Of a stretch of DNA of 64,000 nucleotides, positions 44,641 to 54,174 are shown in pieces (position 1 is the stretch's first letter; the number at the start of each line of letters is the position of its first letter). Source of the stretch: CAZXYS01 sp964645005 (GTDB lineage: Bacteria; Bacteroidota; Ignavibacteria; Kapaibacteriales; UBA2268); assembly GCA_964645005.1 (NCBI GenBank), contig CAZXYS010000023.1, forward strand, positions 1 to 64,000, read 5' to 3'. The position numbers and the translations under genes were made by a program. The notes beneath the pieces were generated by a model. It saw only the letters and a list, made by a program, of their open reading frames with translations, had not been told where the DNA came from and ran no database searches.

Positions 44641-45393
44641 CTAACCTGCCACCTCAGCCATTACATTATCATCAATATCGAAATTGGAATATACATTTTG
44701 GACATCATCATGATCTTCTATGGTTTCCATGAATTTCATGACCTTCTCAGCGTCCTTGGTATTGTCGATTTTCACCACATTTTGTGGAATGTACTCAAGC
44801 TTGCTTTCTTCAACTTCAATTTCTGAATTTTCGAAATGTTTGACGCAATCCTGGAAAGCATCAAGAGAGCAAACGATCCTCGTAAATTCTTCACCGTATT
44901 CCATGTCGTCAGCACCCGACTCAATGACATTTTCCAAAATGTCATCCTCGGATCGTCCTTCGGTTTTTATAGTTACCACTCCTTTTCTATCAAAATTCCA
45001 CTTAACGGAATTAGCCTCGCCAAGACTGCCGCCAAGTTTGGTGAACAGCGAGCGGATCTCAGCAACAGTCCTGTTCTTGTTATCAGTAACTGTTTCAATC
45101 AGTACGGCAACTCCGTTGGGACCATAGCCCTCGTATGTCATCTCTTCATAATTAACGCCTTCCAATTCGCCGGTTCCGCGTTTTATAGCTTTGTCAATAT
45201 TGTCGGAAGGCATATTCACCTTTCTGGCATTCTGAACAGCCAGTCTCAATCTGGGATTTGCATCAGGATCGCCGCCGCCCGCGCGAGCAGCAATGGAAAT
45301 TTCTTTGCCCAACCGTGTGAATATTTTGCCGCGTTTGGCATCCTGTCTTCCTTTGCGATGCTTGATATTCGCCCATTTGCTATGACCTGACAT
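44641..45393 (-). CDS. yebC: YebC/PmpR-family regulator
   Basis: 250 residues with the canonical start MSGHSKWANIKHRKGRQDAKRGKIFTRLGKEI and the blocks RLRLAVQNARKVNMPSDNIDKAIKRGTGE and YEGYGPNGVAVLIE. YebC proteins bind DNA as transcriptional regulators or assist translation at proline stretches, depending on subgroup. It is upstream of ruvC, the usual order. Confidence 0.95.
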   Translation of the reverse strand: MSGHSKWANIKHRKGRQDAKRGKIFTRLGKEISIAARAGGGDPDANPRLRLAVQNARKVNMPSDNIDKAIKRGTGELEGVNYEEMTYEGYGPNGVAVLIETVTDNKNRTVAEIRSLFTKLGGSLGEANSVKWNFDRKGVVTIKTEGRSEDDILENVIESGADDMEYGEEFTRIVCSLDAFQDCVKHFENSEIEVEESKLEYIPQNVVKIDNTKDAEKVMKFMETIEDHDDVQNVYSNFDIDDNVMAEVAG

Positions 45394-45563
45394 TTTATTA
45401 TCCTCGTTTATTTAAAAATTTTATCATTTTTCAGTTATTATAAATTTATCTTCGTAAATTAAAGAAAAATTTAAAATTTATACAAGTTTCAATGGAACAT
45501 TTATTGCTGACGAAAATATGATTCATATCTTAATCTTGCTTTCAAGCAATTTCAGATTGATTT

Positions 45564-47498
45564 TTAAAAAGCGGCTAACTTAAGATTTTTCTTTGGATTA
45601 TCCGGTTTATAATAAATGTCCAATTTTTCAACACTACCGCCAACACCGATCTTTAAAACAACTGATTGATAAGGTTCAAATTTTAATGGATATCTTATCC
45701 TGCTGTCATTGTAATTGATAATAGCTGGCACCAGCATTGATTCCTCTGCGTAAGACTGCCCATATTCCAATGGATACTTCAACTTTTTAGCTTTAGGGTG
45801 AGCAAAAAAGATGTAAAGCTCTTCCCCGACAACCCGAGCCCAATAAGCCGGTTTATCATAAGCTTTTATCAACGGGGGATTAGCACTTATCCTGTTAAAA
45901 TCAGATGACACATTTTTCAAATTAAATAACTCATTTAATTTCCTGCGGAAATCGAGGCTCTTGTTTTTGCCTGCTTCCTCAGGCATGTGCTTCAAGCAAA
46001 TGGGGAAGCCCTTCTTTGCAATATTTAAAATCCTTTCCAAAGTCTCAATGTCAAGGTAATTTACATCAACATACAGCGACGAGAATTCCACATCACCACA
46101 ATGCAGCTTACCGTCTTTAATTTTTCCTTTCTTCAGAAAGTGTCCGTTTATCCACAAAGGATGATAGCCCTCAAGCTCTTCCGGCATATATTTATAGCGA
46201 AGCTCATAAGCACCCCACGACCATTTCATCTGCTTTTCTTCGGGATATTCCCCGGCATACCATGCATCCTCCAGTGGTAAATAAACTGCTGCGTCAGAAT
46301 AAGTCCTGCCTTTACGCATAATCTTCGATACTTTCGTCATATATTTATTAAATTCACCCAATTCATCTGCTAACGCACCTTTTTTGCCGACATGAACTGT
46401 TGCATAGAAATAATTAGTATCAACTCCTTTTGGATTATATGGCTTCCCATGCCAGATTATCTGATTCACTCCATTTGCGAATAAAGCGTCCGCTACAAGC
46501 TTCAAATCCGCAGTTTGCTCTCTTCGATGATAATCACCAGGCCAACCGTACAGGCAGGTAAACGTTTCCGAAGTGACTATTTTTTTCGATGATAGAGCTG
46601 CCGCCGATGCTGTAATTTTCGAATAATTCGGTTCATATAGCATAGCTTCTGTCTCCGGAATATCTACGCTGGCGTATGCACTTATAAGATCTGTCGGTGA
46701 ACCTGCACACTGAACCCGCGATAAGGCACCAAGCTCATGACATCTTTCAGTGAAATGCTTATAAAACCGGTTTAGCACCATATCCGCGGCCAGCTTCATA
46801 TAGTCATAGCGGGCATCACTAAATTGTTCCGAGTATATATCATACATATAAGCCGTTATATCATACCCGTTTCGCTTTTTAAATTCATCGGCAAAATCAT
46901 CAGCCCAGATCTTTCTTGTCTCCACTTCCCACGAATCACAAAATAGGGCAGAGGTAGAGCCTTCCAGCGCAGGCTTCAGAGCTTCGCCCATAGTTGACGC
47001 ATATCGCTCAAATGCACCGCGATTCAAATGGTCCAGTACATTCCCCGTATCCGGATGCGTCCATGAAAGCCGCAGGGGTTGTTTGAAGGAGGTATCGCCA
47101 TAAACTTTGGTTCTGTCTGAATCAGCAACAAAAGTCCCGCCAAAGGGCCAGAGCGTACCGAATGTGAAATCGCAGCCTAATCCGAGACTGTCGGCACATT
47201 TTTTCGCATAAGTCACAGCTGCTGTCCATTCCGCACTAAGCCATTTTATTCTCTTAGCTTCGGGATCTCTACCTACGGGATAAATGAATGCAATTTCAAC
47301 TCCACCGAAATTCTTCTTTTTCAACCAGACCAACTGTGCCCGAATATCTTCATTATTAATTTCCGAAGCAAACCACCACCAGCGGGTATAAGGTTTGCCA
47401 GATTGATATACATCATCAGCTTCCATACTTTTTTTACTTTCTTGTGAACAGCTAAATAACGCTGCTAATAATAATATGAGTAGTAATTTTAATTTCAT
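45564..47498 (-). CDS. GH106-like glycoside hydrolase lipoprotein
   Basis: 644 residues. A lipoprotein signal ends at Cys17 (LLAALFSCSQ). The catalytic-domain start is KPYTRWWWFASEINNEDIRAQLVWLKKKNFGGVEIAFIYPVG, the signature region of GH106 alpha-L-rhamnosidases and related enzymes (RPxxRWWW). Later blocks FGTLWPFGG and TSETFTCLYGWPGDYHRREQTADLKL support a TIM-barrel glycosidase. GH106 enzymes usually have C-terminal carbohydrate-binding parts; this one is shorter. Rhamnose specificity is inferred, not shown. Confidence 0.8.
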   Translation of the reverse strand: MKLKLLLILLLAALFSCSQESKKSMEADDVYQSGKPYTRWWWFASEINNEDIRAQLVWLKKKNFGGVEIAFIYPVGRDPEAKRIKWLSAEWTAAVTYAKKCADSLGLGCDFTFGTLWPFGGTFVADSDRTKVYGDTSFKQPLRLSWTHPDTGNVLDHLNRGAFERYASTMGEALKPALEGSTSALFCDSWEVETRKIWADDFADEFKKRNGYDITAYMYDIYSEQFSDARYDYMKLAADMVLNRFYKHFTERCHELGALSRVQCAGSPTDLISAYASVDIPETEAMLYEPNYSKITASAAALSSKKIVTSETFTCLYGWPGDYHRREQTADLKLVADALFANGVNQIIWHGKPYNPKGVDTNYFYATVHVGKKGALADELGEFNKYMTKVSKIMRKGRTYSDAAVYLPLEDAWYAGEYPEEKQMKWSWGAYELRYKYMPEELEGYHPLWINGHFLKKGKIKDGKLHCGDVEFSSLYVDVNYLDIETLERILNIAKKGFPICLKHMPEEAGKNKSLDFRRKLNELFNLKNVSSDFNRISANPPLIKAYDKPAYWARVVGEELYIFFAHPKAKKLKYPLEYGQSYAEESMLVPAIINYNDSRIRYPLKFEPYQSVVLKIGVGGSVEKLDIYYKPDNPKKNLKLAAF

Positions 47499-47607
47499 AT
47501 TTGTTATCCTGATAATATAATTTTTATTCTTATGTTTTTACAAATAAAGTCTTAAAAATCTATGTTCTAATTAAAGAAAGACAAATTTTGAATGTGTAAA
47601 TTATATT

Positions 47608-48009
47608 TTGAAAATACGGACAAAAAGCATAAATTCAAAAAAGTGTCATCAGCCAATAAAGGAATTTTTGGACAGAGACCAATTTCTAGATTGGGCAAAA
47701 GAGAACTTAAAAGCAGCAGAGCTTTTATACGACAATGGATTATACAACGCATCCGCAAACCGCGCATACTATGCAGCCTTCCATGCAGCGATAACATTTT
47801 TATTGTATAAAGGTATTAAACCGGCAATAGATCATAAAACAGTATTAAAATTATTTTCTAATGAGTTTGTTAATAAAAGAAAAGTATTCCCGTCCTCTTT
47901 AAAGGATTTAATATATAAATTACAAATTCTGAGAAATATTGCTGATTATAGACATGGTGCCAGTAAAAATACAGCAAAAACACAACTAAAAATTCTAAAA
48001 AGATTGTAA
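47608..48009 (+). pseudogene. HEPN-domain protein, C-terminus frameshifted
   Basis: The 133-residue reading frame has a HEPN core: DWAKENLKAAELLYDNGLYNASANRAYYAAFHAAITFLLYKG and a C-terminal Rx6H motif in LRNIADYRHGAS. It stops at 48009. A second frame continues as KKIVSDILKEIPKLIL to 48065, a natural C-terminal extension, so a one-base loss in the A-rich stretch 47988-48000 is likely. HEPN proteins act as RNases or partners of nucleotidyltransferases. The TTG start is uncertain. Confidence 0.6.
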
Positions 48010-48034
48010 GTGATATTTTGAAGGAAATACCGAA

Positions 48035-48316
48035 ATTAATATTAACAGAAAGCAACAAGAATTAATTGATGAATTTTATAGGAAAGCTAAGGAAAGTTTT
48101 CCTGAAATTGAATATAAAAGACTTGAGAAGAGTCCTGAAGACCCTGAACACATTTGGATAGTAAGTGAAGCAAATAAAGACGAGGACAGAGAAGAAGAAT
48201 TTATGGAATTAGTAATTGATATTGAAGCTAACATAATATCAAGTTATGATTATCACATTTCTCTTATGCTTAAAACCCATGAAATGTCCGGCATCGTATT
48301 CGAATCCCGATATTGA
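48035..48316 (+). pseudogene. HEPN-partner reading frame without a normal start codon
   Basis: A stop-free frame of about 93 codons: RKQQELIDEFYRKAKESFPEIEYKRL, SPEDPEHIWIVSEANKDEDREEEFMEL and DIEANIISSYDYHISLML. From memory of the family, small proteins of this type sit beside HEPN genes in related genomes and have an ATG at the place where this one reads ATT (48035). Either an ATT start or a lost start. It overlaps the frameshifted HEPN extension by about 30 bases. Confidence 0.45.
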
Positions 48317-48449
48317 AAGTCCCATTTCCCTCACCAGTCCTTCTTACAGATAGACATAATTACACAATGCTTCATTTAATATATTTCCCTTTAAGTATTT
48401 GCTATAAGTTAGAGGTCAGGTTTAAAACCAGCAAAATATTCAATATTTA

Positions 48450-48707
48450 TTATTTCTTCTTGTATGCATCTTTACGAGGCAAAACACCGTAGATACGAAT
48501 TTCTTTCTTTTTCTTTTCAATAGTATATAGGATTCTGTATCGACTGACTTTTATTCTATATCCTTCACTTCCAGTTAGCTTAATGCTGCCAACAGGGCGT
48601 GGATCAAGCTTTAAATCCTGGATCACTTTATCAACCTTTTGAAAAATGTCTTCGGGTAACTTATCGATCTCTTTAATCACCTTATTAGATAAAACAACTT
48701 TATACAT
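48450..48707 (-). CDS. RelE/ParE-type toxin
   Basis: 85 residues from the ATG at 48707 (MYKVVLSNKVIKEIDKLPEDIFQKVDKVIQDLKLDPRP). The segment RIKVSRYRILYTIEKKKKEIRIYGVLPRKDAYK is the RelE/ParE beta-sheet with the conserved R-Y-R pattern, and the C-terminus is the catalytic or gyrase-binding tail. A longer frame to 48752 overlaps more of the antitoxin and is less likely. Confidence 0.88.
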   Translation of the reverse strand: MYKVVLSNKVIKEIDKLPEDIFQKVDKVIQDLKLDPRPVGSIKLTGSEGYRIKVSRYRILYTIEKKKKEIRIYGVLPRKDAYKKK

Positions 48708-48894
48708 CTTTGTTGGAATTTCTCGTTTTCTTATATTCATCGTAGTCAACAAAATACTCAGTTTCTTCTATAGCTTTTTGCAGAGCTTCTCGATCCTCGA
48801 TAACTTCTATCAACTCTCGAAAGTAATTATTTTTCCTCAGTTCTTCCCATATTTCTCTTGGAATTACGACTTTATCTTTAGAAATTTCCAGCAT
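48700..48894 (-). CDS. Antitoxin of the RelE-type pair
   Basis: 64 residues. The N-terminal MLEISKDKVVIPREIWEELRKNNYFRELIEVIEDREALQKAIEE is strand-helix rich with a DNA-binding-like start, and the C-terminus (FVDYDEYKK) is the toxin-binding segment. It precedes and overlaps the toxin gene by 8 bases. Confidence 0.75.
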   Translation of the reverse strand: MLEISKDKVVIPREIWEELRKNNYFRELIEVIEDREALQKAIEETEYFVDYDEYKKTRNSNKDV

Positions 48895-49088
48895 ACTGAT
48901 GTTCCTTTAGAATTAATAATAATTATAAGTCAAATAATTTAATTTAATAATTTTATTAAAAAACGCCTAAAATAGATTAATATTATGTTTCAAATTGATT
49001 AATACATTTTAAAATCAATATTAATGTCACCGTAAACTATTACAAGTATTAAATTTAAAACTTAAAACTTAGCACTCTTAAAACTGTC

Positions 49089-50306
49089 TCATTCAAACAA
49101 CTCTATCAGCCCATCGCCCAGCCAATTCGCAATTGCCTGCCGGTTATTCTTCTCGATAAATCGTACCTGATCCAGCGGATTTCTTATATTCCCCAGTTCG
49201 ATATACACCGTTGGCGGATAAGTCTTCCGCAGCATAAACAAGTCGCGGTAAGACACCGAGCCAGAATAACCTCTGCCCGGCTGAGCTATGCCATACTTCT
49301 CTTTGATGGTCTTCTCCAGTTGCTCAGCGAGAGCCAGCCCGCTGCGGCTGTGCTCGTGGTGGTAGAAGAAAATATCAATTCGCTTCCTGACAGACCTAGA
49401 ATCCACATGAATTACAATAACATGCTGCGATTTAGCAGTTCTTTTATTTTTTATATAGTATTTATTGATAATATCTGCGCGCTTTTGCAGGCGAATGAGC
49501 TGATCTGCGTCGATAGTATCCTCATCGAAATAAATCTCATCCCTGTCACATTCCAGGTATTTCCCATCGCGTATGCCATCATCGGGATCGCGCACTATGA
49601 GATACACCTTCGCTCCCCGCTGCAGCAAAACCCTTGCCAGCCGCAGCGTCACGTCATAAGCATACTCATCCTCGCAAAGCTCATGCCTGCCCTTAATACC
49701 TATTGCGCCCGGATCCGGTCCGCCATGCCCCGCCACAAGATAAAATACCCTGCCGTCCAGCTTCTGATCTATAATCTCAACTTTTGCGTACTCAGGACCG
49801 AAAATAGGGAAGACATTCCCACGCGGCTCTTCCGTAGCCAGATTGTCGGCTAAATCCGATATATCCGGCTCGGCGCTCTCGGGGATCTTCTCATAAACAT
49901 CTTCCGGCAGCATATATACCGGCAGCCAAAGAATATTACTTTCCCGAAAATCCTCAGGTTTTATTCCTTTATCGTGCAGCTTATCATTGTAATCCTGTAT
50001 CTTCTTGGCATTTGGATAATTATCATAATCAATAGTCGATCTGATAGTTATCCCATTGAATTGAATAAGCCTTATCGGCAGCCTGTATTTCTTAAATCTC
50101 AACAGTCCTTTATTTCGGGTAAATTTTCCTTCATTCAACTCATAAAACTTCGATTTATACTTCTCATTGTACGGCAAATCATACCTGTCGAACAGAGAAT
50201 ACACCCCATCGCCGTTTTTAGGTTTCACCTCAAGATATATAACGTCACCGTACATGCTGCAAATACTTACAGTATATACGATTAATAAGATCGTCAATTT
50301 CCTCAT
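49089..50306 (-). CDS. N-acetylmuramoyl-L-alanine amidase (Amidase_3)
   Basis: About 405 residues from the ATG at 50306 (the open frame to 50396 adds a hydrophobic, unlikely leader). A signal peptide precedes a LysM-like or linker N-domain (about 20-170). The zinc amidase has its ligands in LVAGHGGPDPGAIG (His), CEDEYAYDVTLRLA (Glu), and VIVIHVDSR (His), with the catalytic Glu in VYIELGNIRNPLDQ. It cleaves the peptide stem from peptidoglycan glycan strands in the periplasm, usually in cell separation. Confidence 0.92.
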   Translation of the reverse strand: MRKLTILLIVYTVSICSMYGDVIYLEVKPKNGDGVYSLFDRYDLPYNEKYKSKFYELNEGKFTRNKGLLRFKKYRLPIRLIQFNGITIRSTIDYDNYPNAKKIQDYNDKLHDKGIKPEDFRESNILWLPVYMLPEDVYEKIPESAEPDISDLADNLATEEPRGNVFPIFGPEYAKVEIIDQKLDGRVFYLVAGHGGPDPGAIGIKGRHELCEDEYAYDVTLRLARVLLQRGAKVYLIVRDPDDGIRDGKYLECDRDEIYFDEDTIDADQLIRLQKRADIINKYYIKNKRTAKSQHVIVIHVDSRSVRKRIDIFFYHHEHSRSGLALAEQLEKTIKEKYGIAQPGRGYSGSVSYRDLFMLRKTYPPTVYIELGNIRNPLDQVRFIEKNNRQAIANWLGDGLIELFE

Positions 50307-50493
50307 TGTATGCTGCAATTTGGTATAACCAAATAAATATATATTATTACGTCTAAGTACAAAATGCAAAATAATCTTATTCCGCAAAAGAAACAAATAT
50401 GATATAATGAACTTTTTAATTACTCGTGTTTAATTCGTAATTTTGTGAATATTAAAAAATTAAATTTTATTATTAAAAAAGCGAAGAATCAAT

Positions 50494-52347
50494 ATGGCAG
50501 ATAGAAAACCATTTTTAGAAAGAGTAAAAGAAGGTGTTGTACTTTTTGACGGCGGTTTCGGCACGGAACTTTACAATCGGGGCATATTTCTGAACAAATG
50601 CTTCGAGTCACTGAATTTGTCTAACCAAAATCTCGTAAGACAAATCCACGAAGATTACAAAGCCGCCGGCGCCGACGTCTTAGAAACTAACACTTTCGGC
50701 GCTAACAGATTTAAATTAAAACCTCACCAACTCGATGATAAAGTTTACGAAATAAACAACAACGGCGCTAAAGTCGCCCGCGAAGCAGCAGGCGACGAAC
50801 TTTACGTAGCCGGCTCGATAGGACCGCTCAGCATTAAAATCGAACCGCTGGGTCCAACATCGGTAGATGAAGCGAAGGATTACTACAAAGAACAGATCCG
50901 GCCTCTCGTTGACGGCGGCGTCGATCTGCTAATCTTCGAAACATTCATCTATCCCGAAGAACTAAAAGCCGCCATCGAAGCTGCCCGCGAAGTTTGCGAT
51001 TTGCCCGTCACAGCCCAGATTACAATCGAAGAATCCGGCGCATCGCTTACCGGCGCCAAACCCGAAGTTATCATCGAAGAACTCGAGAGCTTCGGCGCAG
51101 ACATCATCGGCGCAAACTGCACTGTGGGTCCGCGCAGAATGCTCAACTGGCTCGAAATGGTGCGCGGCATGACCGACATGCCCATTTCTCTGATGCCAAA
51201 TGCCGGCAAACCAAAAAATTTCGAAGGCAGAAACATCTATCTTACTAATCCCGAATATATCGGCGAATATGCAAAACACTACATCCAGGGCGGCGCTAAC
51301 GTCATCGGCGGCTGCTGCGGAACAGGTCCCGACCACATCCGCAGAATGCGCAACATGGTCAACGCAGTCAAACCCGAACTCATTCGCAGCGAATCCCGTT
51401 CAGTATCATTCAAAAAACCGGACGACGTCGAGCCGGTCGAAACCCCGAAAAGATCGAGGCTCGCCAGGCAGATGCACGAAGGACATTTCGTCAAATTCGT
51501 GGAATTACTCGCCCCGCACGGCGTCAATCCGGAAAAGCAAATCGACAAAGCACGCGAGATGTACCAGTACGGCATCGACATAATCAACATCCCCGACGGT
51601 CCCCGCGCCAGCGCAAGAATGTCCGCCCTGCTTATGGCGGTACTCATTCAGCGCGAAGTCGGCATCGAAACGTTGCTGCACTACGTCACCCGCGACAGGA
51701 ACGTCATCGGCATGCAATCCGACCTTCTCGGCGCTTATGCAATGGGACTAAAGAACATCCTCGGTCTCACCGGCGATCCGCCAAAAATCGGCAATTATCC
51801 TGATGCTACAGCCGTCTTCGACGTTGACAGCATCGGTTTGATAAACATCATCAATCGCCTGAATCACGGCTTGGACATTGCCGGTAACCCAATCGGCGAA
51901 CCCACAGGCTTTTTCATAGGCTGCGGCGCCAATCCCGGCGCAATCAACATGGACGAAGAGCTGCGCCGTATCAACTGGAAAGTCGAAGCAGGCGCCCAAT
52001 TCATAGTCACACAGCCGGTTTTCGACGTGGACATACTCGCGAACTTCCTCAAGAAAATCGAGCACTTAAACGTACCGCTCATAGCGGGACTCTGGCCCCT
52101 CACATCAATACGCAACGCGGAATTCATGAATAACGAGATCCCCGAGTGCCACGTACCCGACCCGATACTGAAGAGGCTGCGAGCCGTCTCAGACTCGAAA
52201 GAAAAGAGCAGGGAAGAGGGCATCCAGGTCGCCCGCGAATCCCTCGCAGAGATGATGAAGATGGACATCCGCGGCGTCCAGATAGCGGCGCCATTCGGCA
52301 GAGTCCAAAGCGTCATCAAGGTCCTCGACGGCTTCACATTCTATTGA
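50494..52347 (+). CDS. Bifunctional homocysteine S-methyltransferase / methylenetetrahydrofolate reductase
   Basis: 617 residues. The N-terminal half (about 1-300) is a homocysteine methyltransferase with the zinc cysteines in GANCTVGP (near 209) and GGCCGTGPDH (near 272). The C-terminal half (about 320-617) is a methylenetetrahydrofolate reductase (TIM barrel; HYVTRDRN, LTGDPP, QPVF). This fusion, as in B. subtilis YitJ, reduces methylene-THF and methylates homocysteine. It is GC-rich with many C-ending codons. No riboswitch is evident in the 5' region. Confidence 0.93.
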   Translation: MADRKPFLERVKEGVVLFDGGFGTELYNRGIFLNKCFESLNLSNQNLVRQIHEDYKAAGADVLETNTFGANRFKLKPHQLDDKVYEINNNGAKVAREAAGDELYVAGSIGPLSIKIEPLGPTSVDEAKDYYKEQIRPLVDGGVDLLIFETFIYPEELKAAIEAAREVCDLPVTAQITIEESGASLTGAKPEVIIEELESFGADIIGANCTVGPRRMLNWLEMVRGMTDMPISLMPNAGKPKNFEGRNIYLTNPEYIGEYAKHYIQGGANVIGGCCGTGPDHIRRMRNMVNAVKPELIRSESRSVSFKKPDDVEPVETPKRSRLARQMHEGHFVKFVELLAPHGVNPEKQIDKAREMYQYGIDIINIPDGPRASARMSALLMAVLIQREVGIETLLHYVTRDRNVIGMQSDLLGAYAMGLKNILGLTGDPPKIGNYPDATAVFDVDSIGLINIINRLNHGLDIAGNPIGEPTGFFIGCGANPGAINMDEELRRINWKVEAGAQFIVTQPVFDVDILANFLKKIEHLNVPLIAGLWPLTSIRNAEFMNNEIPECHVPDPILKRLRAVSDSKEKSREEGIQVARESLAEMMKMDIRGVQIAAPFGRVQSVIKVLDGFTFY

Positions 52348-53328
52348 TAAGCAATATCCATAAAGATTATGTCAATACTTAGATTCCGCTTCACAAAGCA
52401 TGTGGAATCTTAGTGAAGACAAAAGCATAAAAAAACCGGAAAGAAATCCATAGGATTTCAACATCCTCTTTGCTCTTAATCATCTCAATCACAAAAATCA
52501 AATTAATCACAGTTCAAAGCAAACCATGATAATCAATCAAATCAACGGTTTACTTAGCGTTCTTAGCGTGAAAAATTCTTAAATTTTAAATCCCAAAACT
52601 TATGACCAAAACCCAGCCCCGGCAGATGTCACATCTGCCGAATTCCCCACAAACCCCCTCTAACACAAGGAAAGAGCCTTCCTGGCTAAGCTGCACTTAG
52701 CAAGTACATTCTCTGAAAAGTTACACTTTGCAATTCATAATCATAGTAAATCAGTCTAATCAGCGAAATCTGTGGTCATACTTCGCGCCCTTTGCGCTCT
52801 TCGCGTGAAAAAATCTTAACTTTTACCATTAGCTTTTTACCTTTACCCCCTTTTTCAAAACCGCACATTTTTTAAACTATCCAAATATTGTCTCAAAACC
52901 GTCTCAGTATATATTTCGGACAGTTTCCTTGTCGTTACATCCCCGCCTGATTAAATTGCATTTAAAAAATCCAAAACGAAAGAAAAAACCATGACACAGA
53001 CAAATCTAATCATACCAGCGGTTTACCGCCAGGTCAATTCCCGGAATGTTTCGCAACAGCGAGCTTCAGCTCGCTGTTAGTCCAGCTAGGCATGTTCAAC
53101 CAGCAGCCGGAAGCCTTTAGCCATTTAATTGATACCAGAAAAAAATCGGGCTAAAACGGTATCACACAGCATCACAGTTCCTTGAAAACAAGACCAGCAA
53201 ATACAAATAGATTGATACCCAAAAACAAACATTTTGATACCATTAGACAAATACTTAACCTAAAAAATTTTGTTCATTGAAACTTAAATTCTCAAACCTG
53301 CAAGCCTGTGCAGCCAGTAACCCGCAGC
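52348..53328. repeat. Long intergenic region with several repeats
   Basis: About 980 bases without a convincing gene. It holds a palindrome CGGCAGATGTCACATCTGCCG (52619-52639, split here as two arms of ten), two phrases of the TTAGCGTGAAAAA/CGCGTGAAAAAA class (52551, 52786) and the CAGCGAGCTTCAGCTCGCTG hairpin (53051-53070). Confidence 0.55.
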
Positions 53329-54168
53329 CTACCTCTCCGACACAACCTTCCCCGTATGGATTTTCAGCGACTCGACCGCCGAGTAGGGGATAACAAAATT
53401 ACCGAAATTATTATTGTCCCATTCCTTGTTGCCGTGAAAATCCGAGCCGCCCGTACCGAGAAGCCAGTACTGGCTGGCTGTGTTATTGTAGTATTTGCGC
53501 AGGCTTTCCGAATGCATAGGATGGACAATCTCGATACCGTCAAGCCCGTGCCTTATCATTTTATAGAGGATTGACTGCGTCACAGTCAGCGCCGGGTGCG
53601 CCAGAGAAGCCATCCCGCCGCTGTCATTTATCAGCTTGATACATTTTTCCACAGGATAAAAGGTCTTCTGGACATCCGCCGGACACTTATCGCCTATATA
53701 CTTGACGAAAGCTTCCTTCAGCGTTTCCACATAGCCGGTATCCCGAATAGCTGCGGCGATATGCGGTCTTGTCACCGGCGCTACACCCGCTTTTTCGATG
53801 ATAAGCTCGAACTCGAATTTGACGCCCAGATTACTCAGCTTTTTCCATATTTTCTCGGCGCGCTGCAGCCTTGCTTCGCGGTATTCCTCGAGGTGCTTTT
53901 TAAGCGGGGGGTAGGCAGGATCAAAGTCGTACCCGAGAATATGATACTCGCGGATTCCCTCGAAAGCTGTCATCTCTATGCCGTTAATAAGCTCGATACT
54001 CTGTTTTTCGGCATGAGCGCGGGCGCGTTCCAGCCCGTCGACAGTGTCATGATCGGTTATGCTTATTGCGGATATACCTTTCTCGGCGGATTTCTCGACA
54101 ATCTCTTCCGGCGAATAGATTCCGTCGGAATAGTAAGTATGTATATGCAAATCCGCAACCTTATCCAT
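53329..54168 (-). CDS. PHP-domain phosphoesterase
   Basis: 279 residues. Metal-binding motifs are DLHIHTYYSDG (7-17), ITDHDTVDG (37-45), HILGYDFD (about 75) and SLAHPALT (about 190), plus the final SDFHG. These match the trpH-like PHP family (RNase AM / oligonucleotide or phosphate-ester hydrolases). It starts 6 bases after the proS stop on the same strand, so they are an operon. Confidence 0.9.
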   Translation of the reverse strand: MDKVADLHIHTYYSDGIYSPEEIVEKSAEKGISAISITDHDTVDGLERARAHAEKQSIELINGIEMTAFEGIREYHILGYDFDPAYPPLKKHLEEYREARLQRAEKIWKKLSNLGVKFEFELIIEKAGVAPVTRPHIAAAIRDTGYVETLKEAFVKYIGDKCPADVQKTFYPVEKCIKLINDSGGMASLAHPALTVTQSILYKMIRHGLDGIEIVHPMHSESLRKYYNNTASQYWLLGTGGSDFHGNKEWDNNNFGNFVIPYSAVESLKIHTGKVVSER

Positions 54169-54174
54169 AGAAAA

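Noticed and set aside
47592..47810. 72-codon frame overlapping the HEPN gene
   Set aside because: The HEPN frame has recognisable motifs; this one does not.
48286..48312. TTCGAATCCCGA phrase resembling a tRNA T-arm
   Set aside because: No acceptor or anticodon stem can be built around it. It belongs to the HEPN-partner frame.
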